Shown here one piece after another: positions 1 to 4,857 of a stretch of 5,664 nucleotides of DNA. The notes beneath the pieces were generated by a model that did no database searches, was not told the origin of the DNA, and was given only the letters and a program-made list of their open reading frames with translations. The translations under genes were made by a program, and so were the position numbers. Source of the stretch: Opitutia bacterium (GTDB taxonomy: Bacteria > Verrucomicrobiota > Verrucomicrobiia > Opitutales > Seribacteraceae); the NCBI GenBank assembly GCA_002692605.1, contig NZLE01000021.1, forward strand, positions 5,503 to 11,166, written 5' to 3'. Numbering within the stretch: the stretch's first letter is position 1; each line of letters opens with the position of its first letter.

Positions 1-901
1 CTTTACAGTCCCGCCAGGCGAGACTTCCAAATCGGTTTCGGTTCTGGGGAAGGTGTGGGATTTTTTGGCCACCAACCGGATCGATCGGTCAAGCTGTCTT
101 TTCGCGATTGGAGGAGGAGTGACGGGCGACCTCGGAGGTTTCGCCGCCGCCAGTTTTCTTCGTGGAATTGCCTTTTATCAGGTTCCGACGACTCTGCTTG
201 CCATGGTCGACAGTTCCGTGGGTGGAAAGACTGGAATTAATTTGTCAGGTGGCAAAAATTTGGTCGGTTCCTTCCATCAGCCCACAGAAGTTTTCATCGA
301 TTTGGAAGTTTTGAGAAGTCTGCCTCAAAGAGAGTTCTCGGCGGGTATGGCGGAGGTCATCAAGTATGGTATGCTTGGAAACAGAGCCTTGTTTGATCGT
401 TTGCTTGCTTTGGCTAAGCCGCTTGAGGCCGCATCCGAACATTTGGCCCAATTCGTTTCGGAGTGCTGTTCCGACAAGGCTTCGATCGTTGAAGCGGATG
501 AGCGTGAGACGATCCAGAGCGGCGGAGGGCGAGCCCTTCTCAATTTGGGTCATACTTTTGCCCATGCGATTGAGGCTCAGGCAGGATATGGTCGTTATTT
601 GCATGGCGAAGCCGTTGCGATTGGTTTGGTTTGCGCCATGAGATTGTCGAAGGATTTGGGTTTTTGCGAAGGTGACGAGGTAGAGGATTTGCTCAATCTT
701 TTGAAAGCTTATGGGTTGCCTGATCGATTGAGGGAAGCTTTGCCCCTGGATGGACTCCTGTCCATAATGATGAACGACAAAAAAGTATTGGGAGGCAAAC
801 TCAGGTTTGTTGTTATGAAGGAAATTGGTCGATCGATGACAGTCGGCGACGTGGAAAACGAGCGGGTCTGTGAGGTGTGGAGATCCGTGGGAGCAAAATA
901 G
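1..901 (+). CDS. aroB: 3-dehydroquinate synthase, 5' end cut by window
   Basis: Converts DAHP to 3-dehydroquinate, the second step of the shikimate pathway to aromatic amino acids, in the cytoplasm with NAD+ and a divalent metal. The frame is open from base 2, where PPGETSKS (typical of AroB ahead of the nucleotide site) is already readable, so the GTG at 53 is internal and the real start lies upstream. About 299 residues are present; the family is usually about 360, so roughly 60 are missing. Visible in order: the glycine-rich GGGVTGDLGGF (from base 110), VDSSVGGKTGIN (from about 206), GKNLVGSFHQP, then the expected metal ligands: Glu in MAEVIKYG (353-355), His in NLGHTFAHAIE (551-553) and His in LHGEA (602-604). 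All are intact. It ends with TAG, 15 bases before the next gene. The related 2-deoxy-scyllo-inosose synthases share the fold, but the motifs fit AroB best. Confidence 0.95.
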   Translation, partial: FTVPPGETSKSVSVLGKVWDFLATNRIDRSSCLFAIGGGVTGDLGGFAAASFLRGIAFYQVPTTLLAMVDSSVGGKTGINLSGGKNLVGSFHQPTEVFIDLEVLRSLPQREFSAGMAEVIKYGMLGNRALFDRLLALAKPLEAASEHLAQFVSECCSDKASIVEADERETIQSGGGRALLNLGHTFAHAIEAQAGYGRYLHGEAVAIGLVCAMRLSKDLGFCEGDEVEDLLNLLKAYGLPDRLREALPLDGLLSIMMNDKKVLGGKLRFVVMKEIGRSMTVGDVENERVCEVWRSVGAK

Positions 902-916
902 CAATAAGAACCCCAT

Positions 917-1528
917 ATGCTGGACGTCGAACAGGAGATCGTAGAGGCTTATTTCGAAAGCAATGGCTTTTTGGTTCGTCAGGCAGGCAAACCGGATGAT
1001 TCCGAGAACAAGAAAAAAACGCTGCCTTTGCCCACCATCGCGGTCTTTAACCCAGCGATCCAAAGCAGTGATTCGCAATTAAGCTTTCGTCTTTTTACAG
1101 GAGATTTAAGAGGCGTTCGTTCGGCTTTGGTTTCGAGATTGGGTTGGGAAAATTCATCTTTTTCAAATTCCATTCTCAGCAGTGATGCCCGGCTTTTGAA
1201 ATTCTTCAAAAAAGAGGTTACGCAGGAGCGGATTTCATTGGGGTACAACCCTGGCCCCGAATTACCCGAGAGCTGGATGGGGAGCTATCTTTGCCTTTTG
1301 GTTGTTCCGGCTTTGCCGAGAAATGAAGCCAAACTCAAGGAGTTGTTCACTTATCTCCGGGACATGGGAGTGGGTGGAGTCCTAAGTTTGAGTTCCATGC
1401 TCGAAAATCTCCTTCGTCAATCCTTGCCTACCTTGAAGTATTCAAACAACGGAGTGTTCCAGATGCTTAAATTATTGAAGGTCTACCAGCTTGCTCGAGA
1501 ACCTCAATTGGATATGTTTTCAAATTAG
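917..1528 (+). CDS. uncharacterised 203-residue protein with C-terminal clamp-binding-like motif
   Basis: I do not recognise a named family. The ATG at 917 follows in-frame stops at 899-901 and 905-907, so this is not an aroB read-through; the Shine-Dalgarno is poor. The protein looks cytoplasmic: no signal peptide or membrane segment. The N-terminus (about residues 1-22) is an amphipathic stretch of the form EQEIVEAYFESNGFLVR, followed by a Lys-rich linker and predicted strands around LPTIAVFNP and LCLLVVPALP. The helix-then-GF-V pattern is loosely like the start of some restriction-endonuclease-like folds, but I find no convincing D...ExK catalytic set, so this is only a hint. The last seven residues are QLDMFSN; QLDMF (197-201) fits the sliding-clamp-binding consensus QL(S/D)LF. 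The gene is packed 15 bases after aroB and 7 before lpxA, which suggests shared transcription rather than shared function. That it is a real gene is well supported by frame and spacing; its role is unknown. Confidence 0.8.
   Translation: MLDVEQEIVEAYFESNGFLVRQAGKPDDSENKKKTLPLPTIAVFNPAIQSSDSQLSFRLFTGDLRGVRSALVSRLGWENSSFSNSILSSDARLLKFFKKEVTQERISLGYNPGPELPESWMGSYLCLLVVPALPRNEAKLKELFTYLRDMGVGGVLSLSSMLENLLRQSLPTLKYSNNGVFQMLKLLKVYQLAREPQLDMFSN
1505..1519 (+). other. putative sliding-clamp-binding pentapeptide (QLDMF)
   Basis: These codons encode Gln197-Leu-Asp-Met-Phe201, two residues before the C-terminus of the 203-residue protein. Bacterial beta-clamp partners carry a short linear motif with consensus QL(S/D)LF, often at the extreme C-terminus or in a flexible linker; QADMF in the DNA polymerase III alpha subunit is a familiar variant. 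The match and terminal location are seen in the sequence; actual clamp binding is inferred. Confidence 0.5.
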
Positions 1529-1530
1529 GA
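1527..1530 (+). promoter_or_regulatory. ribosome binding site for lpxA
   Basis: AGGA overlaps the TAG stop of the preceding gene and sits five bases before ATG 1536. It decides the lpxA start: an upstream in-frame ATG at 1491 would add 15 residues that do not belong to the LpxA fold and lie inside the preceding gene. Confidence 0.65.
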
Positions 1531-1535
1531 TAGTC

Positions 1536-2336
1536 ATGTCTTCGCATATTCACAAAACCGCGCTTGTCGATGCCAAGGCTCACCTTGGCGAACGAGTGCG
1601 TGTGGGTCCGTTCGCGATCATTGAGGCAGGCGCCGTCTTAGGGGATGACTGCGTCGTGGAAGCCCATGCCATTGTCAAGGCTTCGGCTCGGTTGGGGAAT
1701 GAGGTTTCGGTTGGGCATTTCTCAGTCATCGGAGGTAATCCGCAGCATTTGTCTTTCGAACCGGATACTCCTTCCTTGATTGAGGTTGGTTCGAAGGTGC
1801 GCATTGGAGAAGGAGTGACCGTTCATCGGTCGATGTATGAACATTCGAAAACCGTGATCGGCGAGAGCAGTTTCCTTATGGGTAGTTCTCACGTCGCTCA
1901 CGATTGTTCCTTGGGCCGGTCAGTGGTTTTGGCCAATGGAGCTTTGTTGGGCGGTCATGTTACGCTTTGCGATCACGTTTTTATTGGCGGGGGAGCTGGC
2001 GTTCATCAATTCGTAAGAATAGGGGAGGGCGTCATGGTGGGCGGTTTGGCCGAGATTTCCGCGGACGTCGCTCCTCAAGTAATGGTTGCGGGAAGAAACC
2101 GAACCCGTGGTCTGAATTTGGTTGGCTTACGCAGAAGAAAAGTTTCGAAACCTGAAATTTCCGAGCTTAAGAAACTGTATCGTTCTTTTCTGATGAAACC
2201 GGGTAACTTGAGCGAGCGGGCAAAGGAATTTTTGAAAAATGACTCTCTCCTTCCGTCCCAAACGGCTCGGGAATTCGTTGAGTTTTTCCTTGATGGGGGT
2301 CGTGGATTTGCAAGAAGCGAGCAATCGAAAGGCTGA
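1536..2336 (+). CDS. lpxA: UDP-N-acetylglucosamine O-acyltransferase, first step of lipid A synthesis
   Basis: Transfers a 3-hydroxyacyl chain from acyl carrier protein to the 3-OH of UDP-GlcNAc, the committed entry to lipid A, as a cytoplasmic trimer. The 266-residue length matches the family (E. coli 262). Residues 1-185 are left-handed beta-helix hexapeptide repeats; the rest is the helical C-terminal part (LVGLRRRKVSKPEI onward). Family landmarks align with a constant offset of three to E. coli: His119 and His122 in SSHVAHDC (E. coli His122 and catalytic His125), His141 in GGHV (His144) and His157 in VHQF (His160). Gly170 in MVGG corresponds to E. coli Gly173, the acyl-chain ruler, so a long chain (about C14) is predicted rather than the C10 of Pseudomonas, which has Met there. 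It starts 7 bases after the preceding gene with a good AGGA. lpxD, fabZ and lpxB, its frequent neighbours, are not in the window. Confidence 0.96.
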   Translation: MSSHIHKTALVDAKAHLGERVRVGPFAIIEAGAVLGDDCVVEAHAIVKASARLGNEVSVGHFSVIGGNPQHLSFEPDTPSLIEVGSKVRIGEGVTVHRSMYEHSKTVIGESSFLMGSSHVAHDCSLGRSVVLANGALLGGHVTLCDHVFIGGGAGVHQFVRIGEGVMVGGLAEISADVAPQVMVAGRNRTRGLNLVGLRRRKVSKPEISELKKLYRSFLMKPGNLSERAKEFLKNDSLLPSQTAREFVEFFLDGGRGFARSEQSKG

Positions 2337-2375
2337 ATTTGCATTCTTACGATCCTTGTCTTAAGAAAGTTCATC

Positions 2376-2744
2376 ATGTCAAAAGTTGAGTTATCGGAAG
2401 GCGTTCGGATTGGAAACGAAAATTTGGTTCGCGTGACCGAATCCGCCTCTCAGAAGATTTCCACGCTGATCGATCGAGAACAAAAGGGGGATTTCCTACG
2501 CATACGCATAACCGGTGGGGGATGCAACGGACTCTCTTACAAAATGAAATTCACACCAACAAGTAAAAGCGGGGATATACTGGTCGAAAGTTCGGGGATT
2601 GCCGTGCTGGTTGACCCGAAAACGGCGCTTTACCTTAGAGGTACGACCTTGAATTTTTCCGACAGGATGGTAGCCGGGGGGTTCAAATTTGAAAACCCGA
2701 ACGCCAAGGCAAGTTGCAGTTGCGGAGAAAGTTTCAATCTTTGA
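2376..2744 (+). CDS. A-type iron-sulfur cluster carrier, IscA/ErpA/HesB family
   Basis: Proteins of this family receive iron-sulfur clusters from the scaffold and pass them to apo-enzymes in the cytoplasm. The 122-residue product carries the three invariant cysteines: Cys50 in GGGCNGLSY, and Cys114 and Cys116 in the C-terminal CSCGESF. Between them lie the family strands around VLVDPKTALYLRG and the GGFKFENPNA segment just before the cysteine pair. About 16 residues precede the usual first strand (VRVTESASQKI), a slightly longer N-terminus than E. coli IscA (107) or ErpA (114). No iscS, iscU or suf gene is adjacent, so I cannot tell which subfamily (IscA, SufA or ErpA) it is; a free-standing copy is most like ErpA. 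The Shine-Dalgarno is weak (AAGAAAG about seven bases upstream). It lies 39 bases after lpxA with no terminator visible, so read-through is possible. Confidence 0.93.
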   Translation: MSKVELSEGVRIGNENLVRVTESASQKISTLIDREQKGDFLRIRITGGGCNGLSYKMKFTPTSKSGDILVESSGIAVLVDPKTALYLRGTTLNFSDRMVAGGFKFENPNAKASCSCGESFNL

Positions 2745-2763
2745 GGGCGTAACACGGTTGAAA

Positions 2764-2788
2764 TTAAGGCTTGCTTTCACTGCCTTAA
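2764..2788. repeat. inverted repeat TTAAGGC / GCCTTAA between the Fe-S carrier gene and infC
   Basis: Two perfect 7-base arms (2764-2770 and 2782-2788) flank an 11-base spacer. As RNA this is a modest hairpin; as DNA it could be a dyad operator. No T-run follows immediately (the next bases are AAACGG), so it is a poor intrinsic terminator; a T-rich patch begins only at about 2805. It lies in the sole spacer over 100 bases in the window, upstream of infC, where regulation would be expected. Confidence 0.4.
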
Positions 2789-2807
2789 AAACGGATTAGT
2801 CGGGTTT

Positions 2808-2816
2808 TGTTAAATT
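2808..2816 (+). promoter_or_regulatory. weak extended -10 promoter candidate for infC-crcB
   Basis: TG-T-TAAATT matches an extended -10 element (TGn followed by a hexamer with 4 of 6 positions of TATAAT). I see no good -35 at the expected distance. Transcription would start near 2823, leaving a leader of about 40 bases before infC. The position is sensible, but the match is weak. Confidence 0.22.
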
Positions 2817-2861
2817 TTTCTAAGTACCCACCCTTAATGACACAGTTCCTCAATTAACCGC

Positions 2862-3527
2862 ATGGTCAAAAAACCAAGTGGAAACAAAAGACGGTTCAAC
2901 AACCGTAATTACATTAGAAAAAATGACAAAATTCGCGCTCGTGAAGTGCGGGTTATTGGCGCTGACGGAGAGATGCTCGGAGTGATGCCTCCGGAAGAAG
3001 CCCTCAAGATCGCGAAATCTCATGGTTTGGATTTGGTTGAGGTTGCTTCCTCTGCCACTCCGCCGGTTTGCAGGATACTCGAGTTCGGAAAATACAAGTA
3101 CGAGCTCAGTAAGAATAAGCGAAACAAGGAAAAAACGGCCAAACGGATAAAGGAAGCCAAGTTTCGCCCCCGTATCGAAGAGCATGACTATGTGACCAAA
3201 CTGCGACGGTCCGAGAAGTTTCTCCACCAGGGGAACAAACTGAAGATCACCTTAATGTTCCGCGGAAGAGAAATGGAGCACATTGATCTTGGCATGAACC
3301 TTGTGAAACAGGCGATAAAAGACCTTTCAGGAGTTGGGAAAGCCGATGATACCCCCAAACTCAGCGGAAGATTCATCATCGTAAACTTATCTCCCTTGCC
3401 CAAGAACCAAAGAGTGTTGCGATATAACTCACTAGAGGAGGCGGAAGTCGAAGAGCAGGAGGATCCCGAGGAAGATGACTTGGGTTCTGAGGAAAATGAG
3501 GAATCGCCGGATGAGTCTTCCTCCTGA
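2862..3527 (+). CDS. infC: translation initiation factor IF-3 with acidic C-terminal tail
   Basis: IF3 binds the 30S subunit, blocks premature 50S joining and checks the start codon and initiator tRNA. The 221-residue protein has a basic leader (residues 1-17), the IF3 N-domain (about 18-80, with EVRVIGADGEMLGVM and DLVEVASSATPPVCRI), the Lys-rich linker helix, and the C-domain (about 100-180, with IKEAKFRPRIEEHDY, LKITLMFRGREM and the closing FIIVNLSPLPK). E. coli IF3 is 180 residues; the excess is mainly the tail 191-221, where 17 of 31 residues are Asp or Glu. The start is ATG rather than the rare AUU/AUC used by many infC genes, and no Shine-Dalgarno is visible upstream. An in-frame ATT at 2853 follows the stop at 2838-2840 and would add three residues. 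rpmI and rplT, its usual partners, do not follow; crcB does, 12 bases on. Confidence 0.97.
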   Translation: MVKKPSGNKRRFNNRNYIRKNDKIRAREVRVIGADGEMLGVMPPEEALKIAKSHGLDLVEVASSATPPVCRILEFGKYKYELSKNKRNKEKTAKRIKEAKFRPRIEEHDYVTKLRRSEKFLHQGNKLKITLMFRGREMEHIDLGMNLVKQAIKDLSGVGKADDTPKLSGRFIIVNLSPLPKNQRVLRYNSLEEAEVEEQEDPEEDDLGSEENEESPDESSS

Positions 3528-3539
3528 CGCATTCAGGTA

Positions 3540-3911
3540 ATGGGCTTTCAATTCTTCCTCCTCGTCGGTTTTGGGGGTGCAATAGGTTCGATGGGACGAG
3601 CTATGGTTGGTACGCTTTTGCAATCATTCTCACCTTGGCCTACGGTCTTGGTTAACGTAATTGGGGCTTTTTTGATCGGATTTTTGGTACGAGCAATGGA
3701 AGGCATGTCAGATCCGGATTTTTTTCGAGCATTTTGGATTCTTGGCGTATGCGGAGGCTTTACGACTTTTTCCGCCTTTGGGTTGGATTTGTTTAATCTT
3801 ATGGAGGATGAGGGATTCGCGCATTCTCTGGCTTACCTTACCCTGAGTCTCGTGGGTACGATTTCAGGAGTGTACCTCGGATTTCGGGCTTTCACCGCTT
3901 TGAACGGTTAG
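3540..3911 (+). CDS. crcB: fluoride ion channel CrcB/Fluc
   Basis: Exports fluoride passively across the inner membrane as a dual-topology dimer, protecting the cell from fluoride toxicity. The 123-residue length is typical. Four membrane segments are visible at about residues 3-24, 35-53, 62-85 and 96-117. Conserved sites: GGAIGSMGR (12-20), Asn39 in LVNVIG, and the broken third helix GGFTTFSAF (72-80), whose Phe77 and Phe80 match the pore phenylalanines of characterised Fluc channels and whose backbone forms the central sodium site. The last residue but one of that motif is Ala where Thr is commoner (TFSTF). The ATG follows the infC stop by 12 bases with only a weak AGG, so coupled translation with infC is likely. 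No fluoride riboswitch is seen upstream. Only one copy is present here; some bacteria use paired crcB genes. Confidence 0.93.
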   Translation: MGFQFFLLVGFGGAIGSMGRAMVGTLLQSFSPWPTVLVNVIGAFLIGFLVRAMEGMSDPDFFRAFWILGVCGGFTTFSAFGLDLFNLMEDEGFAHSLAYLTLSLVGTISGVYLGFRAFTALNG

Positions 3912-3912
3912 C

Positions 3913-3928
3913 GGCAAGTCCTCTTGCC
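3913..3928 (+). terminator. short hairpin just after crcB, possible weak terminator
   Basis: GGCAAG-TCCT-CTTGCC forms a perfect 6-pair stem with a 4-base loop two bases after the crcB stop. A further ACGG (3904-3907) can pair with CCGT (3931-3934) across an internal loop. No proper T-run follows (only CCTTTG), so it may slow polymerase, protect the 3' end of the infC-crcB message or be processed, rather than terminate cleanly. Confidence 0.4.
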
Positions 3929-3953
3929 ATCCGTCGTCCTTTGTGAGATTGTC

Positions 3954-3958
3954 AGGAG
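3954..3958 (+). promoter_or_regulatory. ribosome binding site selecting a TTG start
   Basis: AGGAG lies five bases before TTG 3964 and is the strongest Shine-Dalgarno in the window. It overlaps the in-frame GTG at 3958 and favours TTG 3964 over the longer readings from GTG 3943 or 3958. The TTG start also gives a cleaner signal peptide beginning Met-Arg-Lys. Confidence 0.6.
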
Positions 3959-3963
3959 TGAGT

Positions 3964-4857
3964 TTGAGAAAATGCATTTGGATGATTCTTAGCCTAGGGC
4001 TGAGTGGGTTAAGCGAAGCTTCTGTTTCATCCAATCCTTTCCTCCGACCCGGTTTTAACCAAAAACCTCCTCCATCCAATCAATCCTTGGTTAATCCGCG
4101 ACCGATTCCGCAAAAGGATATGTCGCAGGAAATTGAGTTCCGAGGATACTTTTTGCTCAAGGGAAAGCCCTACTTTTGTCTTTTCAATAAAAAGTCTCAG
4201 CATGGCGAGTGGGTGGGTTTGAGCGAAATCACTTATGAGGAATTCGAGATTCAGGAATTTGATTTGGATTCGGAGACTTTGACCGTGGTGTATGAAGGCA
4301 AATCCTATGATTTGCCTTTGCTCCAGTCCAAATCCTCAACCCCACAGACTCCTTCGAACCTTTCCGGGCAAACCACGAACAAGGCTGGCTTGCCGGTTCC
4401 CGCACGCACCCCTGCCGTTTCTCAGACTCCTCGTTACATGCCACCCAAACCAACCAACACCCCGACTCTTCCCCCATGGTTGGCAAAACGAAAAAATGAG
4501 GCCCTTTCCAACAATTCTCCAGCCACGCAAATCACAGGAAGCGGAGGCGGTTATCCGGGTTCGGTTCCCAGAAGAACACTTCCCGGTTTGCCTCTTCCCG
4601 GATCTATTGATGAGTCGTCAAATTCTCAGCCTAGTCCTGATTCCACCGGTTCTGTGATCCGTAGACTTGCCCCAACCCTTTCTTCAACAAACGGTGGCGT
4701 TTCTCAAGTTTCCAATCCTGTTCCCGACTCCGGAGGCAATCCTGACGGTGTTTCCGAAAGCAATGGATTCGATCTTGAGAATCTGCCACCCCCGCCTCCA
4801 CCGCCAAATATTCTTCCCCCAAGTCCGCCCCCCAATATCATTCCGTCTCGTGAATAA
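3964..4857 (+). CDS. exported protein: small beta-rich domain plus long proline-rich tail
   Basis: Not a family I can name. With the TTG start (AGGAG five bases upstream) the product is 297 residues; GTG 3943 would add seven. Residues 1-19 form a classic signal peptide: Met-Arg-Lys, a hydrophobic core, then SEA before Ser20. There is no lipobox cysteine. Residues about 55-121 look like a compact beta domain (IEFRGYFLLKGKPYFCLF, then GEWVGLSE, then LTVVYEGKSYDLPL). This resembles in outline the small barrels of PilP or GspC-type pilus and secretion proteins, but no defining motif proves it. Residues 122-297 are Pro/Ser/Thr/Asn/Gly-rich and surely disordered, with PGLPLPGS and a seven-proline run (275-281) followed by PPSPPPN near the end. 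Such tails often span the periplasm or peptidoglycan. It overlaps the next gene by 8 bases, implying coupled production with the protease. A hairpin separates it from crcB. Confidence 0.75.
   Translation: MRKCIWMILSLGLSGLSEASVSSNPFLRPGFNQKPPPSNQSLVNPRPIPQKDMSQEIEFRGYFLLKGKPYFCLFNKKSQHGEWVGLSEITYEEFEIQEFDLDSETLTVVYEGKSYDLPLLQSKSSTPQTPSNLSGQTTNKAGLPVPARTPAVSQTPRYMPPKPTNTPTLPPWLAKRKNEALSNNSPATQITGSGGGYPGSVPRRTLPGLPLPGSIDESSNSQPSPDSTGSVIRRLAPTLSSTNGGVSQVSNPVPDSGGNPDGVSESNGFDLENLPPPPPPPNILPPSPPPNIIPSRE

Noticed and set aside
899..917. Possible frameshift or read-through joining aroB and the next gene, which share a frame
   Set aside because: Two in-frame stops (899-901 and 905-907) separate them, and the aroB C-terminus has a normal length and sequence.
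245..1078. 277-codon open frame on the minus strand across the end of aroB and the start of the next gene
   Set aside because: It is antisense to a clear aroB, spans two real genes and their spacer, and its product shows no recognisable domain. It is a shadow of codon bias.
1491..1535. ATG at 1491 as the lpxA start
   Set aside because: It lies inside the preceding gene, adds 15 non-family residues and lacks a ribosome binding site, whereas ATG 1536 has AGGA and starts the normal LpxA fold.
2337..2375. Promoter between lpxA and the Fe-S carrier gene (TTGCAT at 2339 with TAAGAA at 2362)
   Set aside because: The -10 matches only about half of the consensus, and such a match is expected by chance; the spacer is only 39 bases.
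3434..3441. AGAGGAGG inside infC as an internal ribosome binding site
   Set aside because: It is explained by Leu-Glu-Glu codons of the acidic tail, and no suitable start codon for crcB or another gene follows at the right distance.
3188..3532. Minus-strand open frame encoding a Ser-rich protein
   Set aside because: The Ser run is the reverse reading of the Glu/Asp codons in the IF3 tail; infC is unambiguous on the + strand.
3480..3539. Fluoride riboswitch ahead of crcB
   Set aside because: The sequence before crcB is infC coding sequence plus 12 bases, and I see none of the conserved riboswitch core.
3943..3963. GTG 3943 or GTG 3958 as the start of the proline-rich exported protein
   Set aside because: Neither has a spaced Shine-Dalgarno; AGGAG is correctly placed for TTG 3964, which also gives a cleaner signal peptide.
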